Below are positions 15,258-24,291 of a stretch of 64,000 nucleotides of DNA, one piece after another. The DNA is from FEN-1139 sp964396375 (lineage in GTDB: Bacteria > Myxococcota_A > Polyangia > Polyangiales > Polyangiaceae): positions 106,526 to 170,525 of the forward strand of contig CAYNEY010000003.1 in the NCBI GenBank assembly GCA_964396375.1, written 5' to 3'. The first letter of the stretch is position 1. Every line of letters begins with the position of its first letter. The notes below the pieces were generated by a model. It did no database searches. It saw only the letters and a list, made by a program, of their open reading frames with translations, and was not told where the DNA came from. Both the position numbers and the translations under genes were made by a program.

Positions 15258-18200
15258 CCGGATCCAGGGTGAACGAGAGCCCCACTCGCGCGGATGGGTG
15301 GAGAGTTGGACAGTTCGAAAGACCCTCTCCGGGTGGGGCATCATGATGGTTACACGGCCGTCCGTTGAAGTCACCCCAGTGATGCCTTCTGGTGAACCGT
15401 TTGGATTCTCGGGGTAGTGTTCGGTGCTTCTTCCGCGGTGATCGGTGAAATGGAGGCACAGTTGTCCGCGTTCGCGCAGGCGGTTCAGAGAACGAGGATC
15501 GTCGAACACCATTTTGCCCTCACCGTGCGCGACCGCAATGGGAAGACGCGAACCGGCCATCTCTGTAAGAAGAATCGATCGTGACTTTTGGATCTCCACC
15601 AAGGACAGGCGCGCTTCGAATTGCTCCGATCGATTTCGAACGAGCGAAGGAAAGTCCTCTGCGCCCACCATCAGCTCTCGCAGCCCTGCCATCATCTGAC
15701 AACCGTTGCAGACACCCAGGGCGAAGGTCTCCTTTCTGTGAAAGAACTCCTCAAAGGCACGGCGCGTGGACGGACGGTATAGGATGGATTTCGCCCAGCC
15801 CTGGCCCGCACCCAGTACGTCACCGTAGGAGAACCCGCCGCAGGCGACTAAACCGCGAAAGTCGCTGAGGCGTAGCCGACCGGCGTGGAGATCACTCATA
15901 TGCACGTCGATCGCGTCGAAGCCCGCCTGTGAAAACGCAGCTGCCATTTCAATCTGGCCGTTGACACCCTGTTCCCTCAGGATCGCAACCCGAGGTCGGT
16001 GCTCAACGGTGCAAGCGTGAACCACCGAGCGCGCGACGTCATGCTCCGGATCGAAGGTCAGCTTCGCAACGCGACCAGGGTCGTCGACGTCGCAGACGAG
16101 CGCGTACTCTTCCTCGGCGGATTGGGGCTCGTCACGAAGTCGAGCGATGGCGAAGCTGGTTTCGGACCACGCCCGGCGCAGGCTGGTGCGGGCTGAAGTC
16201 AGGATTGCCTGGTTCTTGTGGGATACTAGGAGTTGATTGTCCGAGCTCGGCTCACCGATCAGGTGAGCCGCGACCCCCTGCTTCAGTCCTTCCTGACTCA
16301 GGATCTCGAACACTTGGTCGAGTTGCTGCCTCTTGACCTGAATCACGGCACCGAGCTCCTCAGAGAAGAGCGCGGCCACGGGATCGTCACCGAGTGGAGT
16401 GATATCGAGGTGGAGCCCACAGCCGCCCGCGAACATCATCTCGCAGGCTGTCACGATCAATCCTCCGTCCGCCCTGTCGTGGTACGAAAGCACGAGTCCC
16501 TCGCGCCGAAGGTGGGTGAGGGCAGCGGCAAATCCCAGCAGAAGTCGAGGTTCGTCCAGATCGGGGGGGACGGTGCCGAGGGCCGAGTAAGCCTGGGCGA
16601 GCGCGGAGCCAGCGAGTCGATTCTTGCCACATCCGAGGTCGATCAACACGAGACAGGTGTCCGGGACGTCGACTCGAAGCTCTGGTGTGAAGTGGTCACG
16701 GACGTCGGTGAGAGCGGCAGCTGCTGTTACGACGAGGGTTACCGGCGATACCACCGAATTGTGACCGTCTCTCCATACCGTCTTCATCGACATGGAGTCT
16801 TTGCCGACGGGAATGGTGATGCCGAGTGCCGGACAGAGGTCGAGACCGACGGCACGCACCGCGTCGTAGAGCGCAGCGTCTTCACCGTCAGCACCAGCCG
16901 CGGCCATCCAGTTGGCACTCAGACGAACATCGGAGAGCCGGGCTACCGGCGCAGCGAGGAGGTTCGTGATGGATTCCGCCACTGCCAGTCTGGCCGAAGC
17001 AGCCGGATCGAGTAGTGCAACTTGTGGGCGTTCGCCAAGCGCAATGGCTTCGCCGGAGGTGCCTTGATAGTCAGCAAGGGTGATTCCGCAGTCGGCCACC
17101 GCTACCTGATGTGGCCCGACCATCTGATCGCGAGCGACCAGTCCGGTCACCGTCCGATCCCCAATGGTAATCAAGAACGACTTGTCTGCCACCGCCGGGA
17201 TTCGGAGTACCCTGTCCAGTGCATCCCGCAAGATCACAGAGCCCGTGTCGAAAGGCAAACAGGGTGGGGGACGGTGCTCGGCCCGTCGAGTCATCCGTGG
17301 GGGCTTCCCGAATAGCACCGACATCGGCAAGTTGATGGGCTGGTTGTGAAACTCAGCGTCAGACAGCACGATCTGCTGCTCTTCGGTGGCCTCACCGACC
17401 AAGGCAAACGGGCAGCGTTCGCGTTGAGCGATTGCCTCGAACTCCCCGAAGCGTTCACTCGAGATCGAAAGGACGTAACGCTCCTGAGCCTCGTTGCACC
17501 AGATGTCCATGGGCGACATGGATGGCTCAGCGTTGGGGATGGCACGAAGCTCGAAATGGGCGCCTCGGTTGCTGTCATGGACGAGTTCTGGGAACGCGTT
17601 GGAGAGCCCGCCTGCACCCACATCGTGAATGCTGAGAATTGGCGAGTTCTCGCCCAGGATGTTGCAGCGATCGATCACCTCCTGGCAACGACGCTGCATT
17701 TCTGGGTTGTCGCGCTGCACGCTAGCAAAATCGAGTTCGGCCAGGCTCGTTCCCTGGGCCATGGATGAGGCCGCTCCGCCGCCGAGGCCAATCAGCATGG
17801 CGGGTCCACCCAACACCACCAGCTTGGCACGGGGAGGGATCTGGCCCTTCTGGACCAGTTCAGGGAAGACGTTGCCGAGCCCGCCGGCGAGCATCACTGG
17901 CTTATGATAACCGCGGGCCAGGTTCGGTTGGTTCGGATCGGTGCGCAGCTCGAACGTGCGAAAACAGCCCGCGATCGCCGGACGTCCGAACTCGTTGTTG
18001 AATGCGGCCCCGCCGAGCGGTCCGTCTAGCATGATTTCGAGCGGTGAGACGATCCGGTCCGGTTTGCCAATGGGGTTGTCTTCCCACGGACGCGCGTAGC
18101 CGGGGATCTGGAGGTTGGAAACCAGAAACCCGGTCACACCTGCCTTGGGCTTCGAGCCGCGTCCAGTCGCACCTTCGTCGCGGATCTCACCGCCCGATCC

Positions 18201-19142
18201 GGTGGATGCTCCCGGATGAGGAGAGATGGCGGTGGGGTGGTTGTGCGTCTCGACCTTGAGCAGGACATGGGCAGGGGCGATGTGCTCTCGGTAGAGGTGA
18301 CTGTGGGGTTCGGGAAAGAACCGGGCAGCGATGTGCCCCTCGAAGACCGCGGCGTTGTCCCGGTATGCCGACAAGATTCCGGTGCTGTTCTTTTTGAACG
18401 TATTGGTGATCATGTCAAACAAGGAGTGAGGCATCTCCTTGCCATCCACCACGAAGGTGGCACGAAAAACCTTGTGCCGGCAGTGTTCGCTGTTCGCTTG
18501 AGCGAACATCAGGAGTTCGACGTCCGTGGGGTTGCGTCCCAGTTCGAGGAAGCTCTCGAGCAGGTAGTCGATCTCTGGGTCCGAGAGCGCGAGCCCCATC
18601 TTCTGGTTGGCGATCACGAGTGCCTCTCGGCCACCAGCCAACACATCGACCATGGTGAGTGGTTTGGGAGGCGCGTGCACGAACAACCGCGCTGCGTCTG
18701 CCAGGTCACGAAGCACGGTCTGGGTCATCCGATCATGAAGGCGACCAGCCAAGGCAACGAACTCAGGTTCGGGGAGCGACCGAGTGCTGCGAGTACGAAA
18801 CGAGAAGAGCACCCCGCGCTCCAGTCGCTCAACACCGTCGAGTCCACAAACATGGGCGATGTCCGTTGCCTTGGAGGACCAAGGCGAGATAGTGCCAATT
18901 CGAGGCACCACGATCAGACGGTGGAAGAGGTTTGAGTCGGGGAGGGGAACGCCGGTTCCTCCGTACGCGAGAAGAGCTTCGAGCACGGTCATCTCGTTAG
19001 GGAGCAGCTCGCGCCGGATGTTGACGAAGTGAACGAAGTGGCTTCTGAGGTCGGTTACCTCAGGGTTCTGCTCGATCAGCGTGTCGTGAAGCTTCTCGAG
19101 GCGAAATCCACGGTGTGCCGGACCGCCAACAAGGGTCAACAT
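15225..19142 (-). CDS. purL: Phosphoribosylformylglycinamidine synthase, large single-chain form
   Basis: A 1305-residue FGAM synthase (E. coli PurL is 1295) catalysing the glutamine- and ATP-dependent fourth step of purine synthesis. The start is the ATG at 19142 (MLTLVGGPAHRGFRLEKL); a frame 27 codons longer exists but is less plausible. The linker and synthetase part contains FAQANSEHCRHKVF, KVETHNHPTAISPHPGASTGSGGE, SIHDVGAGGLSNAFPEL and, in the second half, PVGKDSMSMKT and SYHDRADGGL. The C-terminal class I glutaminase has the nucleophile Cys in GVCNGCQMM and the His/Glu in PHPERVFR. Ammonia made in the last domain is channelled to the synthetase site. It stands alone, not in a pur operon; its stop lies inside the end of the convergent phosphohexomutase gene. 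Confidence 0.96.
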   Translation of the reverse strand: MLTLVGGPAHRGFRLEKLHDTLIEQNPEVTDLRSHFVHFVNIRRELLPNEMTVLEALLAYGGTGVPLPDSNLFHRLIVVPRIGTISPWSSKATDIAHVCGLDGVERLERGVLFSFRTRSTRSLPEPEFVALAGRLHDRMTQTVLRDLADAARLFVHAPPKPLTMVDVLAGGREALVIANQKMGLALSDPEIDYLLESFLELGRNPTDVELLMFAQANSEHCRHKVFRATFVVDGKEMPHSLFDMITNTFKKNSTGILSAYRDNAAVFEGHIAARFFPEPHSHLYREHIAPAHVLLKVETHNHPTAISPHPGASTGSGGEIRDEGATGRGSKPKAGVTGFLVSNLQIPGYARPWEDNPIGKPDRIVSPLEIMLDGPLGGAAFNNEFGRPAIAGCFRTFELRTDPNQPNLARGYHKPVMLAGGLGNVFPELVQKGQIPPRAKLVVLGGPAMLIGLGGGAASSMAQGTSLAELDFASVQRDNPEMQRRCQEVIDRCNILGENSPILSIHDVGAGGLSNAFPELVHDSNRGAHFELRAIPNAEPSMSPMDIWCNEAQERYVLSISSERFGEFEAIAQRERCPFALVGEATEEQQIVLSDAEFHNQPINLPMSVLFGKPPRMTRRAEHRPPPCLPFDTGSVILRDALDRVLRIPAVADKSFLITIGDRTVTGLVARDQMVGPHQVAVADCGITLADYQGTSGEAIALGERPQVALLDPAASARLAVAESITNLLAAPVARLSDVRLSANWMAAAGADGEDAALYDAVRAVGLDLCPALGITIPVGKDSMSMKTVWRDGHNSVVSPVTLVVTAAAALTDVRDHFTPELRVDVPDTCLVLIDLGCGKNRLAGSALAQAYSALGTVPPDLDEPRLLLGFAAALTHLRREGLVLSYHDRADGGLIVTACEMMFAGGCGLHLDITPLGDDPVAALFSEELGAVIQVKRQQLDQVFEILSQEGLKQGVAAHLIGEPSSDNQLLVSHKNQAILTSARTSLRRAWSETSFAIARLRDEPQSAEEEYALVCDVDDPGRVAKLTFDPEHDVARSVVHACTVEHRPRVAILREQGVNGQIEMAAAFSQAGFDAIDVHMSDLHAGRLRLSDFRGLVACGGFSYGDVLGAGQGWAKSILYRPSTRRAFEEFFHRKETFALGVCNGCQMMAGLRELMVGAEDFPSLVRNRSEQFEARLSLVEIQKSRSILLTEMAGSRLPIAVAHGEGKMVFDDPRSLNRLRERGQLCLHFTDHRGRSTEHYPENPNGSPEGITGVTSTDGRVTIMMPHPERVFRTVQLSTHPREWGSRSPWIRLFENARRWVG

Positions 19143-19354
19143 TGTCGTGCTCCTCGGTCGAACGTCGCGGAAGGGGTCGCGACGGGCTCCGTTCTTGTCC
19201 AAGCTGTGGAGTCGAGCAAGCACTTCGCTCTTGAGTCAGCGCTTCATCGCAACTGCTGGAGTTGGACTGGGGTCCAAGGGCCGACTCTGGACGGTGCTTG
19301 ATTCTGGGGTGGGAACGTGTTGACAACCTATTCGGCTCGTGGGTTGCTCCGGCC

Positions 19355-19921
19355 ATGACACCTTGGAAGCTGCTCGAGCGCACGCTCGTGCTCGACCGCC
19401 CTTGGTTGAGGGTTTATGCAGAGCGTGTGGGGTTGCAAAATGGCCAGATCATCGAGGAGTTTCATCTTTTCGACAGTCCCCCATGGGTGGCGGTGATCCC
19501 GATCCGTTCGGATGGTCAGCTCATCCTCGTGCACCAATACCGCCGGGGACTGGGCCGAGTGAGCTGCGAGCTGCCGGCCGGCGTGATCGAGCCCAACGAG
19601 TCGCCGATGGAAGCGGCTGCCCGGGAATTGCTCGAAGAAACGGGGGCGGTGGCGACCGAACTCCGACCGCTGATCGAGTTGTCGCCGGAGCCAAGCCGAA
19701 GCACCCACCGCGCGCATTTCTTCGTTGGGCTTGGCGTGAGGATCGAGCGCCCACCTGTGCTCGACCGGACCGAGGAGCTCCGCTCTGAGATCATCAACTC
19801 GACGGAGCTTCTCCTTCGCGTCGAGCGCGGCGAGATCGACCACGCGGCCCATGTGGCGGCAATCCTGTTGGCAGCACGTCGCGGGTACCTCGCTACTACG
19901 CCTCCCTGCATCGTCGAGTGA
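19355..19921 (+). CDS. Nudix hydrolase, ADP-ribose pyrophosphatase type
   Basis: A 188-residue protein with a complete Nudix box, GVIEPNESPMEAAARELLEE followed by TGA (G-x5-E-x7-REUxEExGU). FHLFDSPPWVAVIPIRSDG and LVHQYRRGLGRVSCELPAG precede it, typical of the ADP-ribose pyrophosphatase/NudF branch, which hydrolyses ADP-ribose to AMP and ribose-5-phosphate. Downstream PEPSRSTHRAHFFVGLGV supports this branch. The start is the ATG at 19355; an in-frame extension to 19262 is unlikely. It is followed by cutA, 53 bases away on the same strand. The exact substrate is inferred, not shown. Confidence 0.87.
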   Translation: MTPWKLLERTLVLDRPWLRVYAERVGLQNGQIIEEFHLFDSPPWVAVIPIRSDGQLILVHQYRRGLGRVSCELPAGVIEPNESPMEAAARELLEETGAVATELRPLIELSPEPSRSTHRAHFFVGLGVRIERPPVLDRTEELRSEIINSTELLLRVERGEIDHAAHVAAILLAARRGYLATTPPCIVE

Positions 19922-19974
19922 CCCAAGAATAGCAAGGAAGACCTGACACCACCTTACATGTTGTGGGAGCTACT

Positions 19975-20304
19975 GTGAGCCACTATTCCATCGTCTACTC
20001 GACAGCACCGAACCTGGAAGAGGCGCGCCGATTGGCCCAGACGTTGGTCAAGGAGGGATTGGTAGCGTGCGCGAACCTCTTCCCCGGCGTCGAATCCCAC
20101 TACGTCTGGGAGGATAAGCTTTGCTGCGAGCAGGAGGTCGCGCTGGTGATGAAGACCCGAACGGAGGCGGTTGAGGCGGTGACCGAGCAGATCCTGGCCC
20201 TCCACCCCTACACCTGCCCAGCTGTGGTGAGTGTGCCCATCCGCGGTGGAAGCGCCGATTTCCTCGACTGGATCGGATTGCGGGTGCCCTTGCACCGAGT
20301 GTAG
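19975..20304 (+). CDS. cutA: Divalent-cation tolerance protein CutA1
   Basis: A 109-residue protein of the trimeric CutA1 family, structurally similar to PII proteins. Family segments are YSTAPNLEEARRLAQTLVKEGLVACANLFPGV, SHYVWEDKL, EVALVMKTR and LHPYTCPAVVSVPI. The GTG at 19975 is preferred because GGGAG lies seven bases upstream; another GTG at 19963 is in frame. The biochemical role of CutA1 is still debated (metal tolerance, signal integration), so function is assigned only at family level. Confidence 0.93.
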   Translation: MSHYSIVYSTAPNLEEARRLAQTLVKEGLVACANLFPGVESHYVWEDKLCCEQEVALVMKTRTEAVEAVTEQILALHPYTCPAVVSVPIRGGSADFLDWIGLRVPLHRV

Positions 20305-20341
20305 TCAAACCCTGGCAGATCGGCTAGGGTAGCGCGTCGTC

Positions 20342-20491
20342 ATGAACGGTGAACAGATCCTCTTGATCGCAGCCGTGGTCGGGATGGCTGCAGTGGTGTT
20401 TCTCTTGTCCCGGAGCAAGAAGTCGAAGAAGGTGTCGAATGCCGCTCATCCCAAGCCGCGACCCGCGCGGGCGGAGCGACGTCGTCGCTGA
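20342..20491 (+). CDS. 49-residue single-pass membrane protein with basic tail
   Basis: A short frame from ATG 20342 to TGA 20491 encodes MNGEQILLIAAVVGMAAVVF, continuing with LLSRSKKSKKV and an Arg/Pro/Ala-rich end finishing in ERRRR. It has one transmembrane helix (about residues 6-23) with the N-terminus likely outside, followed by about 25 strongly basic cytoplasmic residues that could bind acidic lipid, RNA or protein. It starts 37 bases after cutA on the same strand, so co-transcription is likely. No family was recognised. The clean helix-plus-charge layout argues for a real gene. Confidence 0.6.
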   Translation: MNGEQILLIAAVVGMAAVVFLLSRSKKSKKVSNAAHPKPRPARAERRRR

Positions 20492-20511
20492 CCTCAGCGT
20501 GCGCCTTTGGC

Positions 20512-21375
20512 TCAGTGATAGAGCGCAGTCAGCATGACCCCGACGCTGGTCGTGCTCACACTTGGCTTTCCATCGGTATCTCGGTCCTTGACCCGAGTGG
20601 CGGTGAGACGGAGAACCCCACCGAGGGACCACTCGTTGCTCACCCAGGCATCGTAGCCAACGAAGGCAGCAAACCCGAGACCCGAGGCCTTTTCGAAGCC
20701 AGCCCTAAGCTGGTCATCGGCGTTGACTTGAGCCAGACCGAGGGCACCTCCCAGATGGAAGCCTCCTTCTGGATCGGGATGCCCATCTATGAAGGCTCCC
20801 AGAATGCCGACGCCCCCATCTGATTCGAATCGCTCATTTCCGGCGTCGAAGCTCATCGAGGCCGAAGAGGAGAGAAAAAGTGCGCCGCCGAGTGCCATGC
20901 CAGGGGTGGGGGAGGCGCCCACCATCACATCTAGTTCGAGGGAATCGCCGTCACCGGAGAGATCCATCAACTCATCCTGTGCGTTGTGAACCGATGCTCC
21001 AAGCATGCCGAGACCGAAGCTGACGCGAGTGTAGAACCCGTCGTGCCGATGGAAGGTGCGTGGCGTTGGGGGAAGCGGCTCGGGCGTTGCTACCGCAATC
21101 GTCGGAAGTGGTGCAGGCTTGGCGTGGCTTGGCTCGCCCAAAGAAGGCGACCCGGTGTCAGCAGTGGGGGGTGTGGCTCCCGCTGATCCAGTTTCTAGCG
21201 AGCCGGCTCCTTCAGTTGTGCCGGGTGGAACATCAGCCTTGGATGGTTCGGAGTCTACGGCCGCTGCTGAGACCAGAGGCTGGACCGCAGCCTGGGCGTG
21301 GAGGCTCGGTGAGGCGAGGAAAATCAGTGTCAGCAGGAGTGAAGCTTCAACGGAACCGGGATGACTTGTTCTCAT
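20512..21375 (-). CDS. Secreted protein with outer-membrane beta-barrel-like domain
   Basis: A 287-residue protein. The signal peptide has hydrophobic core SLLLTLIFLASPS and probable cleavage after LHAQA. A Pro/Ala/Ser/Thr-rich linker (about 30-105) is followed by a C-terminal domain of alternating strands starting at DGFYTRVSFGLGMLGAS and continuing with GGALFLSSSASMSF, GGFHLGGALGLAQV, GLGFAAFVGYDAWVSNEWSLGGVLRLTATRV and finally SVGVMLTALYH. The last strand ends in an aromatic/His-type residue, as in 8-stranded outer-membrane barrels. Such linker-plus-barrel proteins are common in Myxococcota. The function is unknown. Its start codon overlaps, head to head, the first possible start of the next gene. 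Confidence 0.72.
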   Translation of the reverse strand: MRTSHPGSVEASLLLTLIFLASPSLHAQAAVQPLVSAAAVDSEPSKADVPPGTTEGAGSLETGSAGATPPTADTGSPSLGEPSHAKPAPLPTIAVATPEPLPPTPRTFHRHDGFYTRVSFGLGMLGASVHNAQDELMDLSGDGDSLELDVMVGASPTPGMALGGALFLSSSASMSFDAGNERFESDGGVGILGAFIDGHPDPEGGFHLGGALGLAQVNADDQLRAGFEKASGLGFAAFVGYDAWVSNEWSLGGVLRLTATRVKDRDTDGKPSVSTTSVGVMLTALYH

Positions 21376-22039
21376 GGATCTCCGCGCCGTTCTAGGCCCG
21401 AGGCTGGGTCTGGCTCAGTATACGGCCAGACCCACCGAAAATGCCTCGGCTGTGGCAGACCGTCTCTCTTTGCTTGAAACGGGCTACAATAGCGGTGTCT
21501 TGGCCCCACCTCACACTCCCTTTCTTCGCCAATTCCGGCTGGCCGTGGTGGGGTTCGTGGTGCTCGGGATGGTAGTGACGCTCTTGCACCGTTTTCTTCG
21601 ACCCTCGGAGGTGGAGCGGGTGACAAAGTTCGTGACTGCTGTATCCGGACAACTCGCCACCATCCTCTCGAGCACCTCGCCAGCCGATGCTGAACTCGAC
21701 CGGTTGCTCCAGAACCTGGCCAACCCAATGGTAGTGGTCGAGCCTGAGGGTGGGCGGACCGAGCTGTCCCACCAAGAATTGAAGGGGCTGATTGGTGCCG
21801 CCAAGCGTTCGTCACAGGTGGCGATCGAACCAGAGAGCTTGGTCGCAACCCTTGACCAGAACGAGAACCGTGCCGAGATTGCGGGGGATCTGGTGCTCAG
21901 AGAGCGGCTCGCACAAGGCGCCGAACATGTCGAACAAAGGCGCATTCGCCTAGGTTTGCGGCGTTTTGCCGAGGGTTGGAAGATCGCCTCGTTCGAGTTC
22001 ACTGTGCCAGTGGTGGACCAGCCAGAGGCGCGTCCGTAG
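21374..22039 (+). CDS. Single-pass membrane protein of unknown function
   Basis: Up to 221 residues. One transmembrane helix (FRLAVVGFVVLGMVVTLL, about residues 54-71) is followed by a soluble domain of about 150 residues with a helical first half (EVERVTKFVTAVSGQLATIL) and a strand-rich second half (VVVEPEGGRTELSH, EIAGDLVLRER, WKIASFEFTVPV). That second half is reminiscent of NTF2-like or SnoaL-like folds, but no motif proves it. The ATG at 21374 is head-to-head with the 21375 start of the preceding gene, which leaves no room for a promoter. A later GTG start shortly before the membrane helix is therefore plausible, and the first 40 residues are doubtful. Confidence 0.6.
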   Translation: MDLRAVLGPRLGLAQYTARPTENASAVADRLSLLETGYNSGVLAPPHTPFLRQFRLAVVGFVVLGMVVTLLHRFLRPSEVERVTKFVTAVSGQLATILSSTSPADAELDRLLQNLANPMVVVEPEGGRTELSHQELKGLIGAAKRSSQVAIEPESLVATLDQNENRAEIAGDLVLRERLAQGAEHVEQRRIRLGLRRFAEGWKIASFEFTVPVVDQPEARP

Positions 22040-22135
22040 CGAAGGTATCCATTCCCACCCTTGCTATTACCCCCTGGGTTCCACCGAGAATGCATTCCCA
22101 CTTCGAAAGAAAAGTGCACAAATTCCGTAGCGAAG
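22034..22135. repeat. Nested short repeats upstream of the adhesin-like gene
   Basis: CCGTAGCGAAG occurs at 22034-22044 and 22125-22135, and CATTCCCAC at 22050-22058 and 22093-22101, in the order A-B-B-A. CACTTCG (22099-22105) and CGAAGTG (22131-22137) form a 7-bp inverted repeat. The 266-bp gap 22040-22305 is visibly richer in A and T than its surroundings and probably holds the regulatory region of the 22306 gene; no clear -35/-10 was found. Confidence 0.4.
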
Positions 22136-22305
22136 TGCTACCAAATGATGTATGTTGAAATCAGGATCTATTCGAAAACCCGTGCACATCGACGGTCAAA
22201 TTGAACGCAGCCAAGGGCTCACGCCCAAGCATTGAGTCACAGACAAACGACGACAGAACCACCCATGAACCTACACGCACCCTAAGTTGCAGTCAGGAGG
22301 TCGCA

Positions 22306-24291
22306 ATGACCCCAAACGCTAAGCGCGCCGAGACAGGGGGAGGATCACCCAAACCGAGGATTTCTGGGAGACTCTGGGGGGTGCTGTTGGTAATTCTGAC
22401 GGGCTGCGTCGAGGCCGGCGTCGAGCTCCCGCCCGGTTGGAGTGCTGGTGGCGATGGTGGCGGCAGTGGCAATTGGACCGGGTCGGAGAGCTGTGAGGAC
22501 GGAGCGACCCGTTCCTGCCAGGTCGAGGTGGATCGGCTCGAAGACTGGGTGTACTGCCTTCGCGGACAGCAAACGTGTCGTGAGGGGCTCTGGGGGGCCT
22601 GTGAGGATGGTACGGTGACACGCGAGGTGCTGGCCGCCCCCAAGGTCGCCGAGGCCACGACCAACCTGCGTCGTTCACTCTCGTACTCGACTGCGGCAAC
22701 CTGCAGTGGGGTTTATGCCAATGCCTGTGACCCGCGCTGCCAATGGTACAACGAGTCGTCGTCATCGACCTCGATCGCAGCTTCGGCCGGAGGAGGCTCC
22801 GGCACCAGCATCGATGGTGATTTCTGCGAGTTTTCCCTCTATTCGCCCAATGACCTTTACATTGTCGGCGGTAGCGTTACCGGGAAGGTGGCCTCCTGTG
22901 CGAACACCTACATCGGCAACAGCGGGGCTGTCTCACTGACGGGAGATGTGTCTACCTACGGCAATCTCAGCGTTACCAACGGGTCGACCATCTACGGAAC
23001 TGCTGAGGTCAGGGGGTACGCCTCCTTTAGCAACTTCAACGGCAACAAGGCGATCATTGGCACTGGGACCAAGTACACCAGCCAGTCAGCAACCGAAGCT
23101 AACAGAGTTGCACTCTGGCTCGGCGCAAGTTCGGCGACATGTTCGGATATCTGGCAGTGGAGTTGGTCGGGTACGTCGCCGGCTGGCTATGTTCAGGGTA
23201 GCACCAGGGCCGCTCTGCACCCCTGTGTACCGGGGACCTCCACCACTTACGGAACCTGGTCGACCAACGGCACCACCTACAAGAACACCGTTACCGCTGG
23301 TGCCACCGTGATTTCTGGATTTGATGGCACGATTTTCACCAAATCCAAGTGTTCGACGGCGACCGCCAAAGCGATTCCAACCAAGACGATCAGCTCCTGC
23401 TCGGGCTCGAACACGTCGTTTACTGTGAACAGCGGGACCTCCGCAACCTATGGGCCCGGCAACTACGGCTGGATCACACTGAATGGTGGCACGCTGCACT
23501 TGAGCGGACCGGGCACGTACAATATCTACGGTTTCACCCTCAACGCTTCATCGACCCTCAATCTGAAGGGGATCACGACCGGCACCTACAACATCAACAT
23601 CTGTGACAGCTGGACGCCGAGTTCGAACTTCAACGTGACCTTCTCGGATACCTCGTACACCGCGGAAACCGTCGATTACACTAAGATTTTGTGGTACTAT
23701 GCCGGAACCAGCGGGGTGACCATCAACTCGGGTACCACCGGCTTTGCGGGGGTGATCACGGTTCCGAACGCCAGCATCACCATCCACCCAGGCAAGACCA
23801 TCAATGGTCTGGTGCACGCGAAGGACATCTACATGGACCAGGGCTCGGTCGCTCCAGTAGCGGGACCAAGCGCCTGCTCGACCACCCCACCCCCGAGTGC
23901 AGCAACGACCGTGCTCTTCGATCAGGTGTATCTGGGTACCTGCCCGGTGGGAACGCTTCCCCACTGGACCTACCTGATTTGGGACAACACCATCCCCGCC
24001 GGAACCGGTGCCACCATCACCTTCTCCGCGTTCAAGGGTCAAACCTCGGCTGCAGTGGCCGCTGCTGCGACCACTTCGTTTACGGCTCTGGCCCCCACCG
24101 CCACCGAGACGGTCCCCGATTGTCCGCTCACCGGGGGACCGGCATCGTGCCCGGTCGATCTTTCTCCCTCTGACAAGGAGTCCTTTGGTGCGATCCGGCT
24201 GCGTGCGGTTGCAAACTACACCACCCCCCTCGCGACCTCCATCGCGGTCAACAGCTGGAAGCTCTTCTACACCTGCAAGGATGCGCTCTAG
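22306..24291 (+). CDS. Large Gly/Ser/Thr-rich surface lipoprotein, adhesin-like
   Basis: A 661-residue protein. The ATG at 22306 has an ideal AGGAGGT Shine-Dalgarno five bases upstream. The N-terminus is basic, then WGVLLVILTGC provides a lipobox. A Gly-rich linker and a Cys-containing module (CEDGATRSCQVEVDRLEDW, then CLRGQQTCREGLWGACEDG) resemble the extracellular Cys domains common in Myxococcota. From about residue 190 the sequence becomes repetitive short strands rich in Gly, Ser, Thr and Asn (VSLTGDVSTYGNLSVTNGST, YGPGNYGWITLNGG, GVITVPNASITIHPGKTING). This suits a right-handed beta-helix, bactofilin-like or PilX/DUF7305-like passenger. A C-terminal beta-sandwich ends at YTCKDAL. Role (adhesion, matrix or pilus-associated) is inference. 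Its composition differs clearly from that of its neighbours. Confidence 0.72.
   Translation: MTPNAKRAETGGGSPKPRISGRLWGVLLVILTGCVEAGVELPPGWSAGGDGGGSGNWTGSESCEDGATRSCQVEVDRLEDWVYCLRGQQTCREGLWGACEDGTVTREVLAAPKVAEATTNLRRSLSYSTAATCSGVYANACDPRCQWYNESSSSTSIAASAGGGSGTSIDGDFCEFSLYSPNDLYIVGGSVTGKVASCANTYIGNSGAVSLTGDVSTYGNLSVTNGSTIYGTAEVRGYASFSNFNGNKAIIGTGTKYTSQSATEANRVALWLGASSATCSDIWQWSWSGTSPAGYVQGSTRAALHPCVPGTSTTYGTWSTNGTTYKNTVTAGATVISGFDGTIFTKSKCSTATAKAIPTKTISSCSGSNTSFTVNSGTSATYGPGNYGWITLNGGTLHLSGPGTYNIYGFTLNASSTLNLKGITTGTYNINICDSWTPSSNFNVTFSDTSYTAETVDYTKILWYYAGTSGVTINSGTTGFAGVITVPNASITIHPGKTINGLVHAKDIYMDQGSVAPVAGPSACSTTPPPSAATTVLFDQVYLGTCPVGTLPHWTYLIWDNTIPAGTGATITFSAFKGQTSAAVAAAATTSFTALAPTATETVPDCPLTGGPASCPVDLSPSDKESFGAIRLRAVANYTTPLATSIAVNSWKLFYTCKDAL

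Noticed and set aside
19320..19348. TTGACA upstream of the Nudix gene as a promoter.
   Set aside because: No -10 at a suitable distance, and the start codon would follow within a few bases.
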